Below, one piece after another: positions 18,654-27,098 of a stretch of DNA of 64,000 bases. Where the stretch lies: positions 62,001 through 126,000 of the forward strand of contig JACDDU010000006.1 in assembly GCA_013816845.1 (NCBI GenBank). The letters run 5' to 3'. How positions within the stretch are numbered: the stretch's first letter is position 1; each line of letters begins with the position of its first letter. Origin of the DNA: Gammaproteobacteria bacterium. GTDB lineage: Bacteria; Pseudomonadota; Gammaproteobacteria; DSM-16500. The notes below the pieces were generated by a model, which was not told the origin of the DNA, made no database searches, and was given only the letters and a program-made list of their open reading frames with translations. The translations under genes were made by a program, and so were the position numbers.

Positions 18654-19518
18654 TATTACTCATCCTTTTTTCAATTTCCTGACATGCCAATAATACTTCC
18701 TGTTTAGCTATATTCTTATCTGGGTACATGAAAATAGAAGGAGGAGCAGCACCATCAGCATCAGCTTCTGCATAGATTAATCGTCGGCCTATTTTTGATT
18801 CCAATACATACTCCGGCATTTCTTGTTTTAAACTTTCGAAATGATCTTTATGAATGATGCCCCGTCGATCAAATGAATTGGGTAAAACTCCTATCAAATT
18901 CAAAGGATTATTTTCCGGACGACGAAGAGTTTCAGATTTCCAAAGATGAATCATTCCATAAATTCCCTCAATAGGTTGAGGCTCCATAATTGAAGGGATA
19001 AGTAAATCAGTAGCGGCTCTTACCACACTAATTGTTACGGGTCCTTTTGAGGGCGGCGTATCAATAATTATCTTATCGTAACTATTTTTTACATCTTCTA
19101 AAGCTAAAAATTTTGACAATTGATCATAAACTTTCTGTACCACTTCTTCACGGGTAACAGCTTCTGCTAGGAGTAACTTAGAACTATGCGAAGGCGCAAT
19201 TTCTAAAGTTTCAATATAAGTTGCATAGGGAAAAACCATCTCACCAAAAAAAATTCCCGAGATACTACTTCGCCCATCCCAGTCTTTGTCTTCCAGAGAA
19301 GCGGGGTTGTAGCTTGGGTGTAAGGGTGGAATTCGACCTTCTTGTTGATAGGGATCAATTTCCATATTAAGGTATCGATTACTAAAGTTCGCTTGAGGAT
19401 CCATATCAAGTGCTAAAATTCTTTCTTTTTTAACAATTGAAAAATATTCCGCAAGAATTCTGCTGGTTGTCGTTTTTCCTACGCCGCCCTTGTTATTAAC
19501 AATCGCAATAATTCTCAT
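18643..19518 (-). CDS. parA: ParA-family partition ATPase
   Basis: This 291-residue Walker-type ATPase has the deviant Walker A KGGVGKTTTS at residues 10-19, ALDMDPQANFSN as motif A', and IIIDTPPS as Walker B. It is of the short ParA class without a long N-terminal DNA-binding domain, so autoregulation may need the small third protein. It drives plasmid segregation over the nucleoid together with ParB. AAGGAG lies 7 bases before the ATG. A promoter and a separating terminator lie between it and the origin, which keeps its transcription independent of rep. Confidence 0.93.
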   Translation of the reverse strand: MRIIAIVNNKGGVGKTTTSRILAEYFSIVKKERILALDMDPQANFSNRYLNMEIDPYQQEGRIPPLHPSYNPASLEDKDWDGRSSISGIFFGEMVFPYATYIETLEIAPSHSSKLLLAEAVTREEVVQKVYDQLSKFLALEDVKNSYDKIIIDTPPSKGPVTISVVRAATDLLIPSIMEPQPIEGIYGMIHLWKSETLRRPENNPLNLIGVLPNSFDRRGIIHKDHFESLKQEMPEYVLESKIGRRLIYAEADADGAAPPSIFMYPDKNIAKQEVLLACQEIEKRMSNNVN

Positions 19519-19543
19519 TGCATTTCTCCTTTTTATCGCCTAC

Positions 19544-19572
19544 AGTATACTCAGTAATATCGTAAGGCACAA
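19544..19572 (-). promoter_or_regulatory. Predicted parA promoter with overlapping palindrome
   Basis: On the minus strand TTGTGC (19567-19572) and TATACT (19544-19549) are separated by 17 bases, which is ideal sigma-70 spacing, about 25 bases upstream of parA. The -10 box lies within the 8-base palindrome AGTATACT, a possible operator for autoregulation. Confidence 0.55.
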
Positions 19573-19582
19573 CTGGTAATGA

Positions 19583-19605
19583 TAATAAAAAGAGGCACAC
19601 CTCTT
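19583..19605 (-). terminator. Leftward intrinsic terminator between origin and parA
   Basis: AAGAGG and CCTCTT (19590-19605) form a six-base stem with a four-base loop; read leftward it is followed by TTTTATTA. It would stop leftward transcripts from the origin or rep side before they enter parA. Confidence 0.5.
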
Positions 19606-19609
19606 AACT

Positions 19610-19796
19610 GAGTGTTTATTTTATTTAGTTAATTTAATTAGTTTAAGTTATGTTACTTATTGAATAATAAGAGTTAATTTGGAGATAGGTGTAGTCCTAC
19701 AGGAGTAAAGGTGTAGTATTACAGGATGTAAGGTGTAGCTTTGCAGGGCTTAAAGTGTAGAGTTGCAGGATATTAGAGGTAGGTTTACAGGATGAT
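19610..19796. other. Iteron replication origin (oriV) with AT-rich segment
   Basis: Five direct repeats of 22 bases begin at 19687, 19709, 19731, 19753 and 19775 in exact register. The consensus is close to AGGTGTAGTTTTACAGGATG. The 22-base period (two helical turns) is typical of Rep_3-type iterons. The 75 bases to the left (19610-19686) are almost entirely A/T and would serve as the unwinding element. The last iteron runs to within seven bases of the rep start and contains its ribosome site AGGATG, so initiator binding should also repress rep. I saw no perfect DnaA box. Confidence 0.85.
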
Positions 19797-19802
19797 TTAT
19801 TA

Positions 19803-21152
19803 ATGGATGCCACAAGAAAACGAGCAAAAAAAAATTTAGAAATTAAAAAGGATTCTGACTTATATTTAAGAAAGCATGTCGGACTAATTCATTGTGAAAA
19901 CAAGCTGACATTGATGCAAAGAAAAATCTGCAACATTTTATTGTTTAATGCCCTCGACAAGATTGATAAGCAAGATATTTATGAGATTTCTTTACGACAA
20001 CTATGTAGCTTAGTTGGCTATAACAGCAATGATATACAGCTCATAAAACAATCGATTAAAAGTTTAATTTCTGTCGTCATGGAATGGAATTTGCTTGAAG
20101 ATAATAAGTTCTTAAATGAGGATGATTATTCAGCGGATGCTATATCTTGGAATGCAAGCGCATTACTTGCAGGCGCATCAATCAAAAGTGGGGTAATACG
20201 TTATTCATACAGTCCCCAAATGAAATCGGTCTTATCTTCTCTCGATATTTATGGCCGTATTAATTTATTTGTCCAATCTAAATTTAATTCGATGTATAGC
20301 CTCGTTTTGTATGAAAACTGTGTCAGGTTCAAAAATATTAAACAAACGGCATGGTTTCCCATGGACTTATTTCGTTCCTTAATGGGCGTATCCGAAGGTA
20401 AATATCGATCATTTAAAGAGTTTAAAAGAAATGTTATCACGGTTGCTGTTAATGAAATTAACCGAAAAGCAGATATCACTATTGAAGCTCAATATAAAAA
20501 ATCCGGCAGATACATTGCATCCATTCAATTTTTACTTTCTGAAAATGAAAATTATAAACCTACATTCAAAAGAATAGCTCGAGAAAGTAATATTACATCC
20601 CTAACTTCACCTCAATCATCAATTGCTGAGCTACTCATATCAGAATTTAATCTCTCTGCAAAGCAGTCAAAAGAGATTACCAGTGAATATAGTTCTGAAT
20701 ATTTATTAGAAAAGATAAACCTAGTTAGAGCAAAACATAACATTGATCATTCTGGAGCTTATCTTATTTCTGCACTTAAGAAAGACTATAAGATAAAACA
20801 AGATGTAGAGAAAACGGGTGGTACAAAAAATATTGTGAATCTATATCAACGCGAGGCTAAGGAAGCGTATGAAATAACGTCATTAAAAAATAAATACATG
20901 ACTTATAAATTAAATAATTATATTAATTTTATTGACCACCAAGCTCTGGATATTCAGGTAACCATTCGAGAAAAATTTGAATTGTATTTAAAACCCAAAA
21001 TCGAGATTTTTACCCTTTATAGAAAAAAGGGGTTATTTTCGCCTTTCGTAATGATAGATTTCATGGAATTTGTGGAAAAAAACTTCCCTAATGTAATTGG
21101 TGAATTCATGAGTTTTGATGACTATATTACTTCAGATGAAGTGATGGGATAG
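19803..21152 (+). CDS. Rep_3-family plasmid replication initiator
   Basis: The 449-residue protein matches Rep_3 (PF01051) initiators. It starts at residues 20-75 with the winged-helix signature KHVGLIHCENKLTLMQRKI and ISLRQLCSLVGYNSND, and a second winged-helix domain includes IRYSYSPQMKSVLSS and YSLVLYENCVRFKN, then FPMDLFRSLMGV. The region beyond about 270 is an extra C-terminal extension of unknown role. Rep binds the iterons directly upstream as monomers to open the origin, and as dimers represses itself. The ATG at 19803 is preceded by AGGATG inside the last iteron. This gene with parAB defines the window as part of a plasmid or plasmid-derived replicon. Confidence 0.88.
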   Translation: MDATRKRAKKNLEIKKDSDLYLRKHVGLIHCENKLTLMQRKICNILLFNALDKIDKQDIYEISLRQLCSLVGYNSNDIQLIKQSIKSLISVVMEWNLLEDNKFLNEDDYSADAISWNASALLAGASIKSGVIRYSYSPQMKSVLSSLDIYGRINLFVQSKFNSMYSLVLYENCVRFKNIKQTAWFPMDLFRSLMGVSEGKYRSFKEFKRNVITVAVNEINRKADITIEAQYKKSGRYIASIQFLLSENENYKPTFKRIARESNITSLTSPQSSIAELLISEFNLSAKQSKEITSEYSSEYLLEKINLVRAKHNIDHSGAYLISALKKDYKIKQDVEKTGGTKNIVNLYQREAKEAYEITSLKNKYMTYKLNNYINFIDHQALDIQVTIREKFELYLKPKIEIFTLYRKKGLFSPFVMIDFMEFVEKNFPNVIGEFMSFDDYITSDEVMG

Positions 21153-21271
21153 TCAGGGAATTATAATTCAATTTACATTCGCATTAACAAATTGATTAGA
21201 TAAAATTACCTCAACTAAAATCGTCAGCCAAAGACAACATTAACTAGTTACTACGGGTCATTTTATCTTGT

Positions 21272-21961
21272 TTAATTCTGCTGCTCCAAGGCGCCAAAAG
21301 CATTGCTTACTTCTCCTGAGCCACTAATAGTTTGTTCAACTTTCGGTTGATGGTTATAGTATAAAACTTTGCCGTCGCCATTAATTTTTACCTTCAAGTT
21401 ATTAGAAATATCGACGCCAACGAGACCGGAACCGTTGATTTCAATCTCAGCATCTCTTACTTGTAAACCTTGGGCATTAACGTTAGCGTTTCCATTAATC
21501 ACAATTTTTAAATTCGTAATTATTCCTTTTAACATTACGATATGGGTTCCTTTAAAAGTACAATTCAGCTGTTTGTCGTTTAAGTCATACATTTCAAATT
21601 GAGAGTTGCCCTTCAAATTTAAGGTATGAAGTTGATCGGTAGTGAACCAAATATTTTGTTGAACAGAAGGTAGTAACTTAACGGAGTCGTCAACATGAAT
21701 GGTTAAGATTTTGTTATCGACGGATGATTTAATATAGGGAATAAGGTTGGGATTGCTGCTAATAACCAATTCTTCAGGCGTGCCTATTGTTCCCTTAATA
21801 TGATATTCACCATCAGCTTCAATAGTCGAAAAATTAGTTATTTTTCGACTTTCTTGCGTTGCAGTGCCTTCACCCTTGATATATTTTCGCTCACATCCTG
21901 TCAATAATGGAACTAAAAAAACAATTAAAACAAGGGGTACTGCTTTCGTATAAATAAGCAC
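21272..21961 (-). CDS. Lipoprotein with DUF2807 (head GIN) beta-helix domain
   Basis: An N-terminal lipoprotein signal with lipobox LLTGC (Cys23) anchors this 229-residue protein in a membrane. The rest follows the DUF2807 pattern of putative adhesin domains: FSTIEADGEYHIKGTIG, then repeated short strands with Asn-Gly turns (VINGNANVNA, EINGSGLVGVDIS, KINGDGKVLYY) and GSGEVSNAFG. These form a right-handed beta solenoid. The function of the family is poorly known. The start is a GTG. It converges on the rep gene and is unlikely to be part of the maintenance module. Confidence 0.8.
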   Translation of the reverse strand: MLIYTKAVPLVLIVFLVPLLTGCERKYIKGEGTATQESRKITNFSTIEADGEYHIKGTIGTPEELVISSNPNLIPYIKSSVDNKILTIHVDDSVKLLPSVQQNIWFTTDQLHTLNLKGNSQFEMYDLNDKQLNCTFKGTHIVMLKGIITNLKIVINGNANVNAQGLQVRDAEIEINGSGLVGVDISNNLKVKINGDGKVLYYNHQPKVEQTISGSGEVSNAFGALEQQN

Positions 21962-22213
21962 GGTAATTTTCCCAAATTATACTTAAATAAATTATACCTG
22001 ATAGTTTACAATAAGACCCAGCAGGGATTTGTTTCAGTACTGAAAAGTTAAGTCTAATTTTTATCAATGTTATTAATTCAAACGCAATTAAATTTTTGTT
22101 TGTTCATTAATAGTCTCGTTAATACGGTGTATTAATAACTTATTAAATATCTTAAAAAAAAAATTTTAAATAGTTTATAGTATTGGGCCATTAACTAAGA
22201 ATAGAGTAAGGTA

Positions 22214-22762
22214 ATGCATAGAAAATCTTATATTTTATTTTTTACTGGCGCTTCGGGTGCTGGTAAAACTTCATTATTATGGGCTCTTAAGAAAAAAATA
22301 AAAAAGCCTAATGTTTCTTTTATACATTTTGATTCAATTGATATTCCAAATACAGAAGATATGGTTAGAGAATTCGGTTCTCCTTCTGCATGGCAGGAAG
22401 CTAAGACACACGAATGGGTGGACCATTTGATTTTAAACTTTAAAGAAAAAGATATGATCTTCTTTGAAGGGCAAGTAAATATAGATTATATTGAGGCAGC
22501 ATTTAAACAAAAAAATTGGCATGCATATGATGTTATTTTAGTTCATTGTCAAAATGAAGAGCGCCATAATCGCCTAGCATTGTCAAGAGATCAACCTGAC
22601 CTGGTTAATTCTGAAATGGATAATTGGTCTTCTTATTTAGAAGCACAAGCAAAACAAAAGAAAGTATTAATTTTGGATACGACTAAGATGACTGATAAAG
22701 AATCCTGCGCTTGGGTTGAGGAACATTTAGCCAATATACATTGTAATTACAAGATTAAATAA
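22214..22762 (+). CDS. P-loop kinase-like NTPase
   Basis: The 182-residue protein starts with strand-loop-helix FFTGASGAGKTSLLWALKK (Walker A GASGAGKTS), followed by FIHFDSIDIP and FFEGQ in place of Walker B, and RHNRLALSRDQP as a lid-like arginine region. This is the layout of small-molecule kinases such as adenylylsulfate or shikimate kinase-type proteins. The substrate cannot be deduced. AAGG lies about 6 bases before the ATG. A second small kinase of similar type occurs at 26420-27028. Confidence 0.7.
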   Translation: MHRKSYILFFTGASGAGKTSLLWALKKKIKKPNVSFIHFDSIDIPNTEDMVREFGSPSAWQEAKTHEWVDHLILNFKEKDMIFFEGQVNIDYIEAAFKQKNWHAYDVILVHCQNEERHNRLALSRDQPDLVNSEMDNWSSYLEAQAKQKKVLILDTTKMTDKESCAWVEEHLANIHCNYKIK

Positions 22763-22817
22763 TACAAGCGTAACAACAACCTTGGTAAATTTAATTGATT
22801 TCCATCGTTCGCAAATT

Positions 22818-24311
22818 TTAGTTAGTTTTTCGAATAAATTTTTTAAGATTATTTAAAGAATAAGTATTTATAATATCAGAAGCTTCAAGCCCAGCTCTCC
22901 GTGCTTGCGTCAGACCTAATGCCATAAATTTAAATCCCCTTAAGCTATGAGCGTCGCTCGAAAGAGATATTTTAACTCCAAGTGATTTAGCTAAATTGCA
23001 ATATTCTGCTTTTAAATCCAATCGATAAGGTTGAGAATTAAGTTCGACCGCACACCCATGATCTCGCGCGGCAGAGAGAATTTTTTCTACATCAACTTCA
23101 TAGGGTAAGCGATTATTTATTAATCGCCCTGTAGGGTGGCCTAAAATGGTGCAATACGGATTTTCTATGGCGCGTATAATTCGTGTAGTTTGTTGGGATT
23201 TGGTTAAGCGGAAGAGCGAATGAACGGAACAAACAACTAAATCGAGCTCTTTTAAAACATCAGAAGGAAAATCCAAACGCCCATCTTCTAAAATATCACA
23301 TTCACTTGATTTCAAAATTCTAAAATTGTTGAATTTACTATTCAATCGATCAATTAACTTAATTTGGTTAAATAAACGTTTTTTATCCAAACCATTGGTT
23401 ATTTTTAAGCGCTGAGAGTGATCTGTTATAGCAAGATATTCGTAGCCTTGATAAATCGCATATTCTACAACGCGCTCTAAATCTAAAACACCATCTGTTT
23501 CATTAGTATGGCAATGTAAGTCACCCTTGATATCTTTGAGTTGAACTAATTTAGGTAATGTATTACTCAAAGCTAAAGAAATTTCATCACGACCCATTCT
23601 TAGTTCAGGCTCAATATAAGGAAGATCAATGGAGTTATAAATCTCCTTTTCTGTCATATCTGGAAAATTAAACGTTTGTAGTGGAAGAATCTGTTTTAAT
23701 TTTTTTAAGTGTAACGTTGAGCCTGTCGACTTTAATAACGTTTCGCCTACATTTTTGTTATGAGTACCATATAAATTAATGTTTACAACATTTAAAATTG
23801 TTACTTCTGCATGATCGTCATTCATAATTACGTTGGTGATCAAGGGGGAGCCGACAAGATCTTGCCAATGGAAGTTGTTTTTAGTAACAAGAACGAATTC
23901 TAAATGATCGATCAGTTCGTTGTGTCGTCTTAATGCTCCAGTGATATGTACTTTTATAATGTTATCGAATTTTTCCAATATATGTATAACTAATTCAGCA
24001 AGTTTCTTGGCATTATGTAGACGTAAGGGAGATTTTTGTATTACATTAGAAGCGTAATTGTGGTGTAGAATAAACTCAATTACATTAAATTCATTTGATA
24101 AAATTTTATTAATAACACCATTAATTCCTTTGCCAATGTAAGGTAATTCCTGAAGATCAAAATTATTAGATTTTAACGTTGTGACTTGCGATGTTAAGTT
24201 ACTAATAATATTTGCTGCTTTGCGATAAGCGCGCGCTCGAAATTTATTTTGGATTGCTTCAAGATAATCTGCTATTTCATACAAGTAACTTGCGAGTTGA
24301 TAATTATCCAT
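22818..24311 (-). CDS. PolX-like protein: degenerate polymerase domain with intact PHP phosphoesterase
   Basis: The order follows bacterial PolX: N-terminal helical DNA-binding region (NKFRARAYRKAANII), a helix-hairpin-helix (LQELPYIGKGINGVI), a Pol beta-like palm, and a C-terminal PHP domain. The PHP metal sites are all present: GDLHCHTNETDG, ITDHS, SSECDI, VCSVHS, LGHP and SSDAHS. In the palm the usual GSxRR...GDID is here GALRRHNELIDHLEF, so the two metal-binding Asp residues appear replaced by His and Glu, and polymerase activity is doubtful. At 497 residues it is shorter than typical PolX (about 570). It may act as a 3'-exonuclease/phosphoesterase in repair. The ribosome site is weak. 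Confidence 0.8.
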   Translation of the reverse strand: MDNYQLASYLYEIADYLEAIQNKFRARAYRKAANIISNLTSQVTTLKSNNFDLQELPYIGKGINGVINKILSNEFNVIEFILHHNYASNVIQKSPLRLHNAKKLAELVIHILEKFDNIIKVHITGALRRHNELIDHLEFVLVTKNNFHWQDLVGSPLITNVIMNDDHAEVTILNVVNINLYGTHNKNVGETLLKSTGSTLHLKKLKQILPLQTFNFPDMTEKEIYNSIDLPYIEPELRMGRDEISLALSNTLPKLVQLKDIKGDLHCHTNETDGVLDLERVVEYAIYQGYEYLAITDHSQRLKITNGLDKKRLFNQIKLIDRLNSKFNNFRILKSSECDILEDGRLDFPSDVLKELDLVVCSVHSLFRLTKSQQTTRIIRAIENPYCTILGHPTGRLINNRLPYEVDVEKILSAARDHGCAVELNSQPYRLDLKAEYCNLAKSLGVKISLSSDAHSLRGFKFMALGLTQARRAGLEASDIINTYSLNNLKKFIRKTN

Positions 24312-24385
24312 AAATTTATTTTCGTGATCCTGTCATTATTAATGGAAATGTTTTGTAGACTCCGCAAATTCAATATAACCAAAAA

Positions 24386-26095
24386 TTAATGGAAATTTTG
24401 GCAGGTATTTTTTGGATTAATATCATATTTGCTTATAAATTCGTACGCCTTTTTAATATCCGGTGTTAATTCACGGTCCTTCTGCAAAAACGGGACTATA
24501 GTACGAAATCTAAAATACAACGCAGTTGTGGCTTTGCCCAAAATCAATCCCGGTATTTGCAATTTCCTAAGCTCAATGGCTTGGCTTGCATGTATTAATT
24601 CAAATCCCATAATTTGATAAAGTTCATTAACGATTTTATTTAAATGCTCGACAACCAAAAGTGAATTCGTTGCAGTGTCTTCAATCTCGCCCGCAACTGG
24701 GTAAGAAATCGTTGATACCGGGATGGTTTGTTGTTGTATATCAGTATTCAAATACAGAATGGGTTTTTGGATTGCGGCAAAGGCAATGGTGGCTTGGTCA
24801 GGTGAAAGAAAACGTGAGAGTTGGTTCACACAAAAAGAACCTAATTTTATGATACGTTGGGTAGCGCTAGCCGACATATGACCTAATGCGATATTTAAGC
24901 GTTCAATATTGAGGACCCAAGAAATGGGTTCAAAATTAGCAGTAGGAATCACCGCTCCTGATAGTGTTCCATTACTAATGTAAAATGCTTTTTCTTGAGA
25001 AGAAGCATTGCTATCAGGAATGATATCAATCACCACAGCAGGATTATCATCTGAAGAATTTAATTGGAGGGTAAGGTCCTGCTTTAAATCTTTTAGCACA
25101 TCACGGGTTGCACCACTGACTTGACTTGCGGTACGAAAGCTAAGTGGATCCTGAAGTGCTCTTTTAGGCGATCTATCTAAAAGGTAACTTCGTTGAAGAT
25201 AATCAATAATATTTTTTGCCGAAATGCCTTGGCCAGGGTAGGGGCGTATTACATGCACAACCTCAAGAAGCGGAGCAATATTTCCATTGATGCCCTCCAA
25301 ACTTAAGGCTACTAACAAATCATATTTGTCGATCAGTTTTTCCACTTCATCAATTGTTAAGGTGGCCATACCTGCTGTATAAGCATTAGAACTAAAAATG
25401 GAGAGCGCATCTTTAGCATAAAGATGCAAGGGTTGCAGGCCAGCTTGCTTTAAAGCTTTAATTGCCGACATGCGTTTTCCTTTATATAAGACATCACCTT
25501 TACCTGTCATCGCAAGACCAATATGCGCAAGAATCGTGATATCAGCTTCACCAATGGAGCCGCCAGAAGGAAAAATAGGGGTAATATCATTATTTAAAAA
25601 AGCAGCAAACATTTCAACAACAGTAGGCTGTACCCCTGCGTTCCCAAGCAAAAGCGTATTGAGTCTAGCAAGCATAGCTGCACGTACCACTTCCCTTGGA
25701 GCATCAGGACCTATTGCTGCGCTCGTCGCATAAAGGTCGTTCATATTAAATGTTTCAGATTCTTGTCGGGCAAGGGATGTTATAACGTTTCCTTTAAAAA
25801 TAATTTTATCTTTATTTAAACCAACGCCTCGATTTAACCCATATATTGGTAACTCTTTTTCTGCAGCTAATAATAACAATTGATGAGAGCGTTTTACTTT
25901 ATCAAGTGCTTCCGCTTCAATCTGTATTAATGCATTTTGCTTCGCAACTTGCACAACTTTCTCTATAGTTAAATTTTTTCCATTGAGAATAAAGGGCTGG
26001 ATAGGTGCCGGGTTATAAGAATAGGCAAGATGGGTAGTGCATAGAAAAAAAGAGATAAAAAGTATTTTACTCGCTGCTGAAATAGAATATTTCAT
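24386..26095 (-). CDS. Exported aromatic amino acid lyase-like protein lacking the MIO triad
   Basis: The 569-residue protein belongs to the histidine/phenylalanine ammonia-lyase superfamily (PF00221). Shared features are the N-terminal YGLNRGVGLNKDK loop (usually YGVNTGFG), RAAMLARLNTLLLGNAGV, ALSLEGINGN, QDPLSFRTASQVSGA and LNSSDDNPAV. The catalytic MIO prosthetic group normally forms from Ala-Ser-Gly in GSxGASGDLxPLAH; here the segment is GGSIGEADITILAHI, one residue shorter and with Glu-Ala-Asp. MIO formation therefore looks impossible. An N-terminal signal peptide (cleavage near LAYS) predicts export, unusual for this family of cytoplasmic enzymes. It may catalyse a different reaction or only bind ligand. 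Confidence 0.8.
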   Translation of the reverse strand: MKYSISAASKILFISFFLCTTHLAYSYNPAPIQPFILNGKNLTIEKVVQVAKQNALIQIEAEALDKVKRSHQLLLLAAEKELPIYGLNRGVGLNKDKIIFKGNVITSLARQESETFNMNDLYATSAAIGPDAPREVVRAAMLARLNTLLLGNAGVQPTVVEMFAAFLNNDITPIFPSGGSIGEADITILAHIGLAMTGKGDVLYKGKRMSAIKALKQAGLQPLHLYAKDALSIFSSNAYTAGMATLTIDEVEKLIDKYDLLVALSLEGINGNIAPLLEVVHVIRPYPGQGISAKNIIDYLQRSYLLDRSPKRALQDPLSFRTASQVSGATRDVLKDLKQDLTLQLNSSDDNPAVVIDIIPDSNASSQEKAFYISNGTLSGAVIPTANFEPISWVLNIERLNIALGHMSASATQRIIKLGSFCVNQLSRFLSPDQATIAFAAIQKPILYLNTDIQQQTIPVSTISYPVAGEIEDTATNSLLVVEHLNKIVNELYQIMGFELIHASQAIELRKLQIPGLILGKATTALYFRFRTIVPFLQKDRELTPDIKKAYEFISKYDINPKNTCQNFH

Positions 26096-26419
26096 TTAAA
26101 ACACTCATTGTTATTATTGTATTTATAGTCTACTAAAGCGATTGTTATCAGGATTCCGCTGCATTAATTGCAAATTACATAAAGTCTTCACTAGAAGCAG
26201 AAATTATGCTTTAAGTTGATCAATATTACCTTGTAAACGCTCCCGATTATTAAAATGTCATCATTTTGTTTTAAAGCATATTAATCGTACTATTTGCTGG
26301 AAGGGGGAAAATGATAAAGCATTCAATGTAATGCACATTTAGTAATATTTGCTCATTTTTGCTAAAGTATATCCAAAAGATTAACCCGTAAAGATTAACA
26401 TAAATTAGTGAGTGAATGA
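26096..26419. other. Divergent intergenic region
   Basis: About 324 AT-rich bases between the lyase-like gene and the kinase gene. No gene or clear repeat is seen; the promoters of both genes should lie here. Confidence 0.35.
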
Positions 26420-27028
26420 ATGATGATTATTTTACTAAATGGGGCAACGAGCAGTGGAAAAACAAATATCGCTAAAGCGATCCAACATCTTGATACTAAG
26501 CCGTGGCTCACCTTAGGAATTGATACCCTGATTAATATGATGCCAACAAAATATTGGGCGGGTGGTGAAAAAGCAGACGAAGGCTATAATTTTATTGCAG
26601 GCACTGATGAAGACGGTTTGATTATGTCTTTAAAAATAGGTCCCTATGGTCAAAAAATAGATAAGGCCATTGTGAAAGTGGCTGAATTGTTATCGAGTCA
26701 AGAATTCAATATCATTATCGATGAAGTATTAATGGGCGATGAATCATTAAAAAATTATGTACAGACGTTATCACAATATCCCGTATATTTTATTGGCGTT
26801 CATTGTGGCAAAACAATATTAGAAGAACGTGAAATTTTAAGGGGTGATCGTTTCGTGGGTTCTGCGCGGGATCAAATGAAGCGATGTCATGGTCCCACAC
26901 GATGTTACGATGTGGAAGTTGACACAACGCACCATTCATCCTTTGAATGTGCAAAACAAATTTTGGATTTTGTGAGCGCTAATCCATCACCGCGAGGGTT
27001 TGAAACACTAAGAATGCAATTTATTTAA
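26420..27028 (+). CDS. Chloramphenicol phosphotransferase-like P-loop kinase
   Basis: The 202-residue protein resembles the CPT family (PF07931): Walker A LNGATSSGKTNIAKAI at residues 6-21, WLTLGIDTLINMMP containing the conserved Asp, FIGVHCGKTILEEREILRGDR as the lid, and QMKRCHGPTRCYDVEVDTT near the end. CPT inactivates chloramphenicol by phosphorylating its 3-hydroxyl, but many members have unknown small substrates. It has two adjacent ATG codons (26420 and 26423) and a weak ribosome site. It ends 70 bases from the convergent deacetylase gene and is not obviously part of the exopolysaccharide locus. Confidence 0.75.
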   Translation: MMIILLNGATSSGKTNIAKAIQHLDTKPWLTLGIDTLINMMPTKYWAGGEKADEGYNFIAGTDEDGLIMSLKIGPYGQKIDKAIVKVAELLSSQEFNIIIDEVLMGDESLKNYVQTLSQYPVYFIGVHCGKTILEEREILRGDRFVGSARDQMKRCHGPTRCYDVEVDTTHHSSFECAKQILDFVSANPSPRGFETLRMQFI

Positions 27029-27098
27029 AAATTCAAATCATTAATCTATTGAATGAGACAATACTCCTTTAATCTTAAAGTGCAGTGCTAAAATACCG

